A stretch of DNA of 64,000 nucleotides from Alnus glutinosa (Eukaryota; Streptophyta; Magnoliopsida; Fagales; Betulaceae): contig NC_084887.1 of assembly GCF_958979055.1 (NCBI RefSeq), positions 38,257,120-38,321,119 on the forward strand, read 5' to 3'. The notes under the pieces were generated by a model that did not search any database, was not told where the DNA came from, and saw nothing but the letters and a program-made list of their open reading frames with translations. Below are positions 44,650 to 55,675 of this stretch, piece by piece (the stretch's first letter is position 1; the number at the start of each line of letters is the position of its first letter). The translations under genes and the position numbers were made by a program.

Positions 44650-44930
44650 TTTTGAAGTATTGGTTAAGTGATTAAATTTACCTCTTCCTATAAATTTAAG
44701 CTTTTAGGATAAGTGGTATTTTAACATGGTATCAGAACCAAAGGTTCTGAGTTCGAACCATAACTCCGTTATTTACTTTTCGTTTCAATTAAATATTTCA
44801 CGTATTGGGTCTTATCTATCAAAAGGAAGTTTGAGTCCACACGCAAGAGGGAGTATTAAAATATTGATTAAGCGATTAAATTTACCTCTTCCTATAAACT
44901 TAAGCTTTTAGGATAAGTGGTGATTTAACA
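44650..44930 (+). mobile_element. TRIM (miniature LTR retrotransposon), 281 bp
   Basis: Fossil of the LTR class, non-coding by design. Two 77-bp LTRs (44650-44726 and 44854-44930) both end TTTAACA. The internal part starts with TGGTATCAGAACC, a primer-binding site for initiator tRNA-Met, and ends in the purine tract AAGAGGGAG. A 5-bp duplication GTATA flanks it (44645-44649 and 44931-44935). The element looks structurally whole, with about one tenth of LTR positions differing, so it is old. Confidence 0.85.
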
Positions 44931-44935
44931 GTATA

Positions 44936-46569
44936 TTAAATTGACATGTAATCAAAATACATATGAGAATTAAATGCATGCTTAAGTTAGTTTATTAGAC
45001 TGGCATGTATCTAAAATTCATTTAATTATCATATGCATTTTTAATTATTCAATAATGACAGTTAGAACTTTTAAAATTTAACAAAAAATTGAACCCAAAC
45101 CAAATTCTATAATTATATTGATTTTAGTTAGATGGGGAAAGAAAAATGAGATTGCAATATTGTATTGATTTTAGTTTTGCTTTAAGTAATTACTTCTAAC
45201 TAATAGTGATCACCATGCAGTGTGCTAGAAGTCAAAACGGTCATTTAAAAAGGGAAATAATTATGAAATTGTAGCAAAAGGATGACCTTGCTTATTTTTT
45301 AATTATTCAGTTGATGAAAATGGAATATTTTGAATTTTAAGGACTAAAAAGTTCATGCTAAGTCAAATTGTAATGACCAAAAAATTATTTCAATTTATTT
45401 GGGTTTTTTTTTTCTTCTTCATGGATATCTACCATCTAGAAAAGGAAATTAATATGTTCCAACTAAGGTTGCATCTATTTCAATCAATTAATTAATGTTG
45501 CATAAACTCCAGTACTAAGCGTTCGCAAACCACGACATACTTGATTGCATTGCTTTTATGCGATACGATTCATGTTTGATTGTGTTGCTTCTGCTCTCAT
45601 TTTAAAATCTCGAGTAAGTTAAAATAACATTTGACTGGCCCGATAAAAATGCTTACATCTGAAAATTAGTTTTCAACAACTATCACTGTTTAAAGATCAA
45701 TTTGTCCTTTCAACGACATGAGACAATGTTTTTTAGATTGACAGTTTATGTGGAAGCTTTGAGAATTAAAAGATGCTAGTCTTGAATATTGCGATTTCAC
45801 TTTTGAACCCCACGACACGTCGTAAACGAAGATATTTTCATGAGGCCAAGTTGGGATCACAGCTTTGTAGCTTATAAATTCTTTTGCAGCATCTATATTT
45901 ACAGTTGCTTATTCAACGTTTGCTGCAAAAATAGTAGACCCGAGAATTCTCGCGAGTCTCGGTCGAGTAATCTCTTCATAGTACCGATGAGGACTCGAGA
46001 GTTGTATGAGCCCTTTAATGTCTAATTATACTTCTCTCTTTTTCTTTTTTCTGAGAGTCATATAATTGCCCGAGAAAGGAAAAGCTATACCCATGCAGCC
46101 GTGCCGTATGATCATCTCAAAGAGCAATCATAGTTTCCACTTGCAAAATTAAGGGGGGATGGGCTGCATTTGCATGATATAGAGAATGCTTACCCACTTC
46201 TAACCAAACCGATGAAAAAAAGAAAAAAAACAGAACATATTTTTTGATAACTTTGTTTACAAACACAACGAGAAATACCTCACACCCTTCATATTTAGAC
46301 GACTTTAGAATTACACACAGAAGATGTTCTCTTTTACATCTTGCAACTCTGTCTGTAACATTATAATGCTATCAAAGTCATGCAGCAACTTGAGGAGTAT
46401 CTTCACAACTGATACAGGACTTCTTATTCAGCTGGCTCACACACGTTACCCTACTTTTTTCTAGAGAACATTTCCCAAGCTTGCGCTGTATGGAAAATCT
46501 GAGAGAAGCACAAAGCTGATTTGCACCACAAAACTTTACTACATTGAGCAATGGGTGCTCACATCTTGC
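44936..46569. other. Spacer between convergent ENY2 and DCD genes
   Basis: AT-rich, about 1.6 kb. Contains words such as CATATGAGAAT and TTAGTTTATTAGACTGGCAT that recur near 31820-31900 and 51640-51690, pointing to an old dispersed repeat. No gene recognised; the DCD 3' UTR is expected from about 46250 up. Confidence 0.5.
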
Positions 46570-48625
46570 TTATGCTGCTGACCCAGCTTGTTCACAGAGG
46601 TCTAATAGATCAAGTGTCTGCAAAATCACAACAAAAAAAGTTGACCATCCATGTAGGAAAAATCACTGAATTATATTGCAAAATGATTCACATCATAATG
46701 ACATGAAATTGAAAAAAGAAAAACAAGGAAGAAGAATATAATATGCAGTATACCTCTGGAACTGAGAGCTCCAGACGAAATTTGGGGCCATCATAGTGAT
46801 GCAAGACTGGCCTAAAGGCGTCTTCTTCCAAAGCCTTGCAGAGTTTTCTAACACGGATTCTTACCTATAAAATTGGTAAAAACAGTGTATTAGCAAATTA
46901 GATATCTGCCACATACACCAAGAGAACAAAGCTTTCCAATCAATCAATCCAAATTCTACCTGAGCAGGAAACCTCGACTCTCCTTTACATTTTTTATCTT
47001 CCCACGCAGTTGGATCAATGTTAGATCCCCCAAAACTTGTTGCCTGTACAAAATCAATACCAGCAAATGATTAATCAACCTCAAAGTTAAGCACAAAAGT
47101 AATCCACCTCATGCTTCCTTATCCTTTATGGAAAGAACTTTTGCTTATGCGCTACACATTATTGGAGGAAAGAAAACAAAAAGAAAAATGAGGTACTTAA
47201 TTTACATAAAATCAGGATATCTAACAATCTCTGCTGAAAACAGTAATATACAGGACAATGAACTCCTAATGCCCATTGCCCATTCACTTCCTACACCTTG
47301 TTCAACAACTGCTAAATAAATTCTCTCTTGACAACCTCATGATATAACAAGGTAGCCTGTTTGAAATAACAACTCTTTCACCCCAACCATCAAAAGAATG
47401 AAGATAAGATAATCATTTGGTCTCTCGATCAAAATAAAGGGTAAAATGATGATATTATAATCCTTCTTTACTGAATATATGACAATTTAACTGAGAAAAC
47501 TCCCTGCACAAGTAAGACATTGCAAAGGAAATAAATACATGTAAAGAGCACAAACCTCAAAGATTCCATGCAACTGGTGGGTAGTGTAATTATAGAGAAA
47601 GAGAGGTAAGCCGGGGGTAATTGCCCGAACAGAATCCCGATATCTTGGAGGTAAACCTGTGAAATGAACGCATTAGAAATATGCACATAAACCATTCACC
47701 TGATATTCTCAATGAAGGAAAACAAATTCTAAGCTTAATCTGCATATACTGACACTTCAAAAAACTTGTTTTGCACAACTTGATGAGTAGGAGTAACCAT
47801 CTTAGTTATAAATGTGACAGTTCATCCTAAAAGTTTTACATTCTCAGTTTTCAACCACTAAATTGCTGATTATAATTTCAAACTCCCTATTCAAGCACTG
47901 ATGTAAACATAAAAACCCCTTTTGATGGATATGTTCGCAATTCATTATACAAGAGATGGCCACATACATGTCAGAAATATTCACACCCATGTACCTTTAC
48001 TGTAAATCAAGGAAAAGATTAAAAAGAGAAGATTACCAAATAGCTGCCGCTTTAAATCTTCCTGCATTGTGTCATTATTACATACAAAAATGTATCCTCC
48101 CAGCACCTCATTCCGTGGGAGCGTCTCTGTCACTGGCAAGGTCTTGAACCTTTTGTCAACTGCATTGTTGGAGTTGGCATTTTCGTTGTTGTTGATGTGA
48201 CTGCTATTGTCGTTGGATGCTTTATTGCTGTGGTTATTGCCACTATGCTTGGTACCCATCATGTTTCCCACAAGGCTTGCATTGTTTTTCTGGTACACTG
48301 CATTCATATTGTAAATACCATTCCTAAAGGAACTTTTGTTCACATTTTCAGTTAGTTTAGAGTCCAAGTTGAACATATTGAAGTTGAGGCTCTCAAATTT
48401 GTTATCTTCCTGGAACCCAAATTTTTCCCTTGTCCTTATTTCGGCTGGGCCCTTGGAGAGATCAAGATTATTCATGCGCTCGCCCTTTGACCTTGTCTGC
48501 TCAGCCAATTTAGAAGCAGCTACTAACCATTTGTGGTCCTCTGAGACTTTTGATTGTCCTCGAAGCTCATCACCCAATTGCCAAAAGCTCTGCATGGTCT
48601 CCATCTTTGCAAAACCTAATTCCAT
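46570..48625 (-). CDS. DCD-domain (development and cell death) protein, 5 coding exons
   Basis: Exons in gene order: 48625-48037, 47656-47556, 47043-46960, 46864-46754, 46617-46570; 933 bp, 310 residues. The N-terminal half (MELGFAKMETMQSFWQLGDE) is variable and Asn/Ser-rich (about 120-165). The DCD domain starts near residue 168 (LPRNEVLGGYIFVCNNDTM) and has the other hallmarks LFG, LPPRYRDSVRAITPGLPLFL, FPAQVRIRVRKLCKALEED and HYDGPKFRLELS. DCD proteins include the NRP stress and cell-death regulators. An ATG at 48604 is an alternative start. A 5'-UTR intron is likely, with a splice acceptor (TTATTTTATCAG) about 35 nt upstream of the start and possible donors near 49850-49905. Confidence 0.9.
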
Positions 48626-49930
48626 TGACACAGTACAAATCCTTTTAAAGTAGTCTGATAAAATAAGAAGATAAACATCTAGAACAAAAAGTACGAGAAG
48701 AAAACCCTTATTATCACCCAAAAAGTTTGAGCAAAGAAACAATGCATAAGAAGACAAAGCATGACTATATTAAACATTTACACATAAAACAAAAACTATC
48801 AATCAAATGCCAATAACTGCTTTGACTGAAAAACTTCAATGGAGAATCCCATCGTCTACCTAAGGACAAATGCATATTTACCAAAGAAGGAAAAAAAAAA
48901 AAAAAAAAAAAAAAAAAGAAAAGAAAAGGGACGCTTTCACAGTCAAGTTATTTATTGGAATATTATAATCCCATATGTTCGATTACTTCAAAGTTCAGCT
49001 CAAGTAACATCGATTCAATGGAGGACCAGAATCAGAGAGTAGATATGTTATGACAATCGTGTATATCATTCCAAGAGTATACATGGGAACAATGATCTCA
49101 AAACACCTCAAAAAGATACAAATATCAAAGATCTACAAAATAAATCAGATACTTCGTAGTAAAGATAGCTAGTTTCTTTGCATGTGCCATGACCAAAAGT
49201 TTGCAAAATTCCAGAAGAAGCATATGGTTTCGCATACAAACAAGCTTTCACAAAACATTAGAAGGGAACCCGTGAAGCTTTTGAGGTGCGTGTTGTTTTT
49301 AATGTCATTGCTTTCTTACTATGAAACAAAAACAGAAAATCAAAGTTCTGGGTCATTATGAAAATAAAAATTTTGAGTACCCTTTACAAAGGCACATCAC
49401 CAAACATATAATACGCACCAAAGAGGTTAAAATGAATGCACAAACCTTAACCAAAAATCCGCTTTAGTGATTTCAATTTCAACCCAGAAAAAGTCTTATC
49501 CATTCTCACTTTCTCAGCAACAGAACTCTTAACACAAAACGAAAGACACCCACATTCAAAACCACATCACTCCAAAAGAAAAGACCCAACAAGGAAACCC
49601 AATTTCTCAACCAAAAGAGAACAAAAACCTCTCACATTATTAGACCAACATTACTCCAAATCTAGACCCAAATCAAAGCTAACCCACTCAAAAATAGTCA
49701 TAAGCAAACAAAATTCCCACTACATCAAGATCCAAAACACGAAAGGAAATGCAATATTGACAAGAAGCAGCAGCTGAACTAACTTAAGCAAAACGAAAGC
49801 TTCGAAATCAAGTGTTCAGAGCATAATTAACGGCCTTGATTAGAGAGGTACCTCAGAGCCCTAAATTTGGGGATCCCAAAGGAGAGAGAAAGAGAGAGCA
49901 CACCTTTAATCTAGCTCAGCTTTGGCTGTG
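48626..49930 (-). other. Probable 5'-UTR intron and leader of the DCD gene
   Basis: No coding sequence. The minus strand has a donor-like CTCTGAG|GTACCTC near 49850 and ATTAAAG|GTGTGC near 49904, a CT-rich leader (about 49880-49975), and the acceptor just before the coding start. An A-run lies at about 48891-48917. The layout fits a long leader intron, a common plant arrangement, but is inferred. Confidence 0.45.
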
Positions 49931-51375
49931 GCCCGTGAGACCCGAAGGACACGACAGAGAGAAAGGAGTAGAACTGGTTGATATTTTATTGTTCTTATAG
50001 CTCGGTCATTGGGAAATTGCCCTTTGTGGTTGACTGAATTACGCTGCTTGCCATTTGATTTTTTATTTTTTATTTTTTTTTTTTGGGAGAGGGAAATATG
50101 ATAAAAGTTTTCTTTTTCTCCTATCGCATTCCGTTTATTTTGATCATTTATAATAAAAAGTAATTATAAATCACTTTTATTTATTTTAGAAAATTGTCAT
50201 TAAACCTCATTATTTTCTTTCATAGTTTGGGTTTGTGTCCCGCACAAAGGAAAAAAGTACTACAAATTCCGGCCTACTTTAAATTATAAACAAAATATAA
50301 GTATATGTTCTCCTACAACCTTAAAAGCCAACTAAGGGTTAAATTTTGTATTAAGAGAAGAGTTCATGGAATCCAAGATATATGACAATTTCATATCGAC
50401 GGAAATTTATTTTAAATCGAGCTGGAATAATTTTTTCAAATTTAGTCTATAAAACTCTTATGTATCTCTTAACGTGTTAAAGATTTACATAATTTTTTAA
50501 TTGATATATATAAATTTTATATATTTGATTTGAAGACAATTTGAAAGAGTTTTTCATCAATTTAATATTTAACTAAAATTTATAAGAAGATAATTACAAT
50601 ATTTGAAATATAGGAAAGTAATTTATAATTTATGAATATCCACACGAAGCCGATCTGTAATTATCTTAATTGTTATTAATTATTGTCCAATGAACATAAA
50701 TCTGCCTCTTTTTAGTTAATTAATATTTAATGCTAGTACAATTGGCATTTCGAATTCGAGAACATTCTAGGGGATATAGATAATAGATTATAGGGGCAAT
50801 ATTGGATCCCAATATCAGGAGGAGAGCCTGTATTCCGTCTAAAAATAGCTGGCCAATCACTTTCTTATCAAGCTACAAGGTCTATATCCATTGTTCCATG
50901 AGGACAAAGTGTATAATTCTAGCAATCCAATTTGTTCTTCAACTAGAAAACTAACAACCACCCCTCTTGCTTCCCGTGAGTTCCATGAATTAACTCTTTT
51001 CAATGTGGACAAAATTTCTACAAATTAAATTGACATTTATCTACCAATATATATATATATATGAGACATTTATTTCTAGAATATGCTATTCCCAATTTTA
51101 ATTTCAAAAAAATAAATGCTATAAACTTTAATTTTATCTCACTTTATTGGTGTAGCACTGTCAATCAGTCATTGGATTAGCTCTTGTTATAAAAATAAAT
51201 AAATAAATCAACAAAGTATGATAAAATTGTAGTATACCGTAAGAAAAAAAAAAAAAAAAGTTATGCAATACACTTTTATCTCACTTTGTTGATGTTACAT
51301 TATTAATCAGTCACTTGGTCAACCCTTGTTTAAAAAAATAATAATCTTAAACTTGATTGTCAGTGCCGCATTAAG

Positions 51376-51543
51376 AGTAATTCTATAAGTCTCTCATGTA
51401 TTACTTTTGTGTCATTCGAAAAATGAGATGGCTTTTAAAATCATGTTTGATCAAAATTCAATAGTGATCAATCACAAACCCAATGATGAATTTAAAAGCC
51501 ACCTCATTTTTTGAGAGATACAAAAGGGACTTTTAACATTACT
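51376..51543. mobile_element. 168-bp MITE-like inverted repeat
   Basis: The left end AGTAATTCTATAAGTC and right end (reverse complement) AGTAATGTTAAAAGTC pair. The inner parts AAAAATGAGATGGCTTTTAA and AAAAATGAGGTGGCTTTTAA extend the arms to about 70 bp. No coding sequence; target duplication not clear. Confidence 0.6.
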
Positions 51544-51996
51544 TACACATTAAATAGATGGGATAAAAGTGTGGTGTATAATATTATTTTCTTTAAAAAA
51601 ATGTACGTAAAAATCACATGTTTTGTTAATTATATCAAAAATACATGTGAGAATCGCATATTTTAATGACAAATGTCAGTTTAATAGTCTTAATTATAAA
51701 AATAAATAAATCTATCCCGATTTAAAGGGAAATCTTGTAATCATAGTCCATATGGATCTCGGATTGTTCTTTAATGATTTTAATAGTGTTGGTGGGATTG
51801 GTTGCAATGTGACTTAATGGGGTATGGAATCCACATCAACGGGGCTTTCATGCACTTTTCAGGGAAGGTGACCAATTTACTAACATCCTGGCCACCATAG
51901 CATGGGGAGACGTGAATGCAATAACAGAAAAGATGAACTCCATAAATATGAGTGGGAGTCCATGTTTTATTGAAGCATTTGTGCAAATTTTAATCG

Positions 51997-51999
<3 letters not shown>

Positions 52000-52048
<49 letters not shown>
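52000..52048. repeat. TA microsatellite
   Basis: About 24 TA units in the spacer upstream of the nested hAT element. Likely polymorphic. Confidence 0.9.
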
Positions 52049-52051
<3 letters not shown>

Positions 52052-52521
52052 TGAGTTTTGAAAGAAAAAAAATAATAATCATAAACCGACTATTAAATTG
52101 GTTCATGTAGTTTGACATTGTAATAAATAAATCCGTTTGTGTTCAAAATAAACATATAAATCCTTATAGTATGTCTCTATAAAACAAAACCACCCCTTTG
52201 TATAAATTTGGCTATTTTATTCCGACAGAGTGCTTATGAAATTACAAATTTACATTTGCATAGGAAAAAAAAAAATTAAATAGAATTGTTTAGAGTGGCC
52301 TAATTACTCCTGTAACCCTTGAGGTAGACCGACTATCCTTAAAAGGGGTACGAGGGTTGGTTGCCGCCCTTTACAGATTAAATTATAACTTTATAAGAAA
52401 TAGTTTTTAAATTTATACGGATGGATTTTTTGCTATTGGGACATACCAAAAAGATTTATAAGTTCTTTTTAAAACCATGTAGATTTATTTATATAACGTC
52501 AAACAACACTAATCAATTTAG

Positions 52522-52704
52522 GGCATGTTTGGGTGATAAGTATTTTTCAAATATTGTTTTTTAGAATTCAAATACTTAGGTTTTATTCAACTTTTTATAA
52601 TTTTGTCTCATGATTTTTAAATCATCCAAACATAATTTTAAAAAATAAATTTTCTCAATATTCACAATTTTTCAAAAAATTCGCTCACTCAAACAAGCAA
52701 TAAT
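52522..52704. mobile_element. Possible small MITE with GCATGTTTGGGTGA end
   Basis: The left end GGGCATGTTTGGGTGA pairs with the reverse-complemented right end ATTGCTTGTTTGAGTGA, followed inside by TTTTTCAAATATTG and TTTTTGAAAAATTG. Termini of this look are frequent in plant Harbinger and hAT MITEs. No sure target duplication. Confidence 0.4.
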
Positions 52705-53108
52705 TTGTTCAAATTGTTTTTCCATCTCAAATGGGCTTCTCCTTAAAGATCAAAAAGAGAATGAAGATAAGATGGGCCTCCCATTCGGTCACGTGTTGGG
52801 TCATTGGGATTTTTGTTAGCCTCGTGAGACACCTGTGAATTGTGATGTTGTAATTAGGGGTGTACAACCTATTGTGGTAGTGGTTATTAGCTCATAACCA
52901 CAATCGGTAGGCTGATTGCGGTTTTTACCAACCGCCGGTTATTTTAACCCGGTTACTAACCGGATAGCTTGTTTTTATATATTAAATGTTTTCATTTATT
53001 TTATTTTAATCCAATATTTAGCCATGAAGGCTTTGACTCTTTTTTTTTTTGCTGGCATTGGGTGCTTTGTTGTTCCCTTGTTTGATGGATTTTTCCGATG
53101 GATGAGCT

Positions 53109-53222
53109 AAAAATGGAACAGTCCCAGAAAATGAGACTCCAGCCCCTTTGAAACAATTTTTTTTGTTTTTTTCTCGCACTACCGCTCAGATGAGACCAAT
53201 TTGTTGGGACTGTTCCATTTTT
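53109..53222. mobile_element. 114-bp palindromic element inside the hAT copy
   Basis: Perfect 18-bp inverted ends AAAAATGGAACAGTCCCA (53109-53126) and its complement (53205-53222), with a short spacer. It may be a mini-MITE or an original part of the hAT element; flanking duplication is unclear. Confidence 0.5.
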
Positions 53223-53299
53223 GATATCCCTTACACTGAGCCTATACTTCTGATGGCTGAAGTAAGTTAAACAACAAAAAAAAGAAAAAAGAAAAAATG

Positions 53300-53730
53300 G
53301 ATAATTACCTTTTCCCCCATGAACTACCAAAAAATGCGCGATGCTCCCATGAACTACCAACTCGACCAAAATAGAACATTCAACTATCAAAAACAACCAT
53401 TTTCCCCCCATCCGTCAGTCAAAGGGGTTAAAACAAACGGTCAACGGGTCACGTGACCGTCACACGCCGTTTTACCCTCATTTTCTTCCACTTTTCCCCC
53501 CATGAACTACCACCATCTTCCTCTTTTCCCCCATGAACTACCACCATCTTCCAACATGCCCCCATGTAAAACGGCACATGACCCGTTGACTGTTTCTTTT
53601 AACCCCTCTAACTGACAGAATGAGGGAAAATGGTTGTCTTTGGTAGTTGAATGCTCTATTTTGGTCGAGTTGGTAGTTCATGGGGGCATCGAGCATTTTT
53701 TGGTAGTTCATGGGGGAAAAGGTAATTACC
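53300..53730. mobile_element. Fold-back MITE nested in the hAT element
   Basis: Arms start ATAATTACCTTTTCCCCCAT and, reverse-complemented, GTAATTACCTTTTCCCCCAT, continuing with GAACTACCAAAAAATGC. The arms run about 170 bp and contain GGTCAACGGGTCA-type sequence near the centre. A 45-bp motif with CCATGAACTACCACCATCTT is tandemly repeated at the loop (about 53497-53560). MULE-like, no coding sequence. Confidence 0.75.
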
Positions 53731-54127
53731 AAAAAAAAAAAAAAAAAAAAAAAACAAAACAAAACAAAACTTGTCTGTCTGTTTGCGATGGTTTCCCTTA
53801 TCAACGTACGTAGCCCACAAGCTCGAGTACTCCGTCTCTCTTAGCTGGAAGGTCCTTCAATTTGTTTTCCCTGTCTACTCGTTTCCCTCATGCACCGTCA
53901 GAAGCAACCCCAGCAAGAGATTTAATAACCTGTTCTTCAACCAACATTAGCGTAGACTGACTCCACAAGTCCTCCTCTAGGTGTCTCCTTGCCTTGGGAA
54001 CCCCTAGAAGTGAGAGTGTAAGTCTCCCGGCGTTTTTTCTCCACGTCTGGGAGTTTTTCAGTCACTGTTTCATTGCAGTGTATTGAGTCTCTTTGTTACC
54101 AGTCCTAGTTTTTCTCTTTATTCTGGG

Positions 54128-55675
54128 ATGGAAGGCCTTATTGAGAGTATGAGTGAAGGTTTGAAACTTTCAGAAGGTGAAAGGAAGGAGATAACAATCA
54201 CCGAGTCGGATACCGCAGATCTACGAGGAAGAAGTGAAAGGTGCCTGCTGGGAAAGTTGATGTCGGATCGACGTATCCAAAAGGAAGCCTTTAAGACGTT
54301 AATGTCAAGGCTGTGGAAAACCATTGAAACAGTAGCCTTCAAGGAGATACAAGATAATTTATGGCTTCTAGAGTTCTCTAACAGGGCAGACAAACGGCGC
54401 GTTCTCGAGGGACGACCTTGGCTCTTTGACCGCAGTTTGTTGGTCCTAAAGGAGATTGATGAAGATATATCTCCCTCGCAGATGGATTTTTCCAAAGCGC
54501 TTTTCTGGATACAGGTGCATGACATGCCTCTCACGTGCATGAACCGGGAGGTAGGTCTCCGTATAGGCCAATCCATTGGAGATGTGGAGGACATAGATGT
54601 TACGGGAGATGGTGTAGGATGGGGAAGATATTTGAGAATAAGAGTTTCTGTTGATATTACAAAGCCTCTTGAAAGGGGTAGGGCAATTGTCCTCAATGGT
54701 AAATCTATTTGGGTCTTGCTCAAATACGAAAAACTCCCACAGTTTTGTTATCACTGTGGAAGGATCTACCATGAGGATAAAGCTTGCCCGCGCAAGTCCA
54801 ACTTCCGGATCAATGAGGAGGTTTCAGCTAAGGCTTGGGGGGTTTGGCTTCGGGCGGACGGATTGCACCTCAGGAAGGAAGGATCATCGGCAGTTCGACA
54901 ATCAGCTTATAATGCAAGGAATCAAGTGTTGGCTGATCAGGAACCAGGGGTTCGGGAAGGGGATGACAGATTGCCGGGTGATTCCTCCGTCATGCAGGGT
55001 GGTGGCGAGATACACCGGGAAGCTCCAGCTGGAAGAGCTTCAGATGGACCAGCTGAAAAGATGGATGTACTGTGTACGACAGACTTCATGGAAAGTGATG
55101 AGAATATGGGCGGGAAAACGGGCATTAATGAGGAAGATTTAGGGGGGGATTTGGAAGGAGAAATTGCGTCTGACAGTGGCAAAGGTGAGGGCCATCAGCG
55201 AGACAAGCCCCTAACTATAAGCGATACAGAGGTTATTAACCAGAATGATACGAAAATCCGTGGGGTTCAAAACGAGGTTGGTTGTATCGAGCCAAGGGCC
55301 GAAGATAGTCATGACAGAAAGGGTGCCACGCTAAACAAAGTGCTGATAGAAGATAGCCAAGTGGCAGGAAGGATGACCCCTAATACCAACGTGGCAGTGA
55401 AAAAGATTGGGTCCCAGCTGGAGGGATCGCTTGTCCAGCCGTCAACAGAGGAGACGCCGAAGACTCTGAGTAAGGTTCGAAAGTGGAAAAGAAAGACAAA
55501 GGATATTACAAGAGACGATCCTAGCGAAACAGATCGAAAGAGGAAGTTTGAAGATGTGGAGTGGATTCACCCGGAGGACCAAGAGCACCATTCTAAAAAG
55601 AGGCATTCTGGAGGTGAGTTACTGTTACTTGATGAAGAGGCGGTGGCTGATTCTCAGCTCCGCCTGTCGCCATGA
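54128..55675 (+). CDS. LINE ORF1: DUF4283 and zinc-knuckle RNA-binding protein
   Basis: 515 residues from ATG 54128. Residues about 35-190 form a DUF4283 domain (LLGKLMSDRRIQKEAFKTLM, NLWLLEFSNRADKRRVLEGR, FWIQVHDMPLTCM). A zinc knuckle CYHCGRIYHEDKAC (C-x2-C-x4-H-x4-C) follows at about 208-221. The C-terminal half is acidic, polar and low in complexity. DUF4283 proteins of plant LINEs act as nucleic-acid-binding chaperones for the retrotransposon RNA. The stop TGA overlaps the ORF2 start in ATGA. The frame is fully open. Confidence 0.92.
   Translation: MEGLIESMSEGLKLSEGERKEITITESDTADLRGRSERCLLGKLMSDRRIQKEAFKTLMSRLWKTIETVAFKEIQDNLWLLEFSNRADKRRVLEGRPWLFDRSLLVLKEIDEDISPSQMDFSKALFWIQVHDMPLTCMNREVGLRIGQSIGDVEDIDVTGDGVGWGRYLRIRVSVDITKPLERGRAIVLNGKSIWVLLKYEKLPQFCYHCGRIYHEDKACPRKSNFRINEEVSAKAWGVWLRADGLHLRKEGSSAVRQSAYNARNQVLADQEPGVREGDDRLPGDSSVMQGGGEIHREAPAGRASDGPAEKMDVLCTTDFMESDENMGGKTGINEEDLGGDLEGEIASDSGKGEGHQRDKPLTISDTEVINQNDTKIRGVQNEVGCIEPRAEDSHDRKGATLNKVLIEDSQVAGRMTPNTNVAVKKIGSQLEGSLVQPSTEETPKTLSKVRKWKRKTKDITRDDPSETDRKRKFEDVEWIHPEDQEHHSKKRHSGGELLLLDEEAVADSQLRLSP

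Larger units (their letters stand above)
49931..52846. other. AT-rich spacer with small elements
   Basis: About 2.9 kb without a gene. Besides the two small inverted-repeat elements listed separately and the TA microsatellite at 52000-52048, it shows only AT-rich unique sequence and homopolymer runs (for example near 50076 and 51242-51259). Confidence 0.55.

Noticed and set aside
44727-44760. Possible tRNA or SINE promoter (TGGTATCAGAACC, GTTCGAACC)
   Set aside because: The context is a primer-binding site next to a 77-bp LTR with a matching second LTR; no cloverleaf is formed.
54118-54772. Minus-strand frames in LINE ORF1
   Set aside because: Antisense shadows of a strongly supported ORF1 with zinc knuckle.
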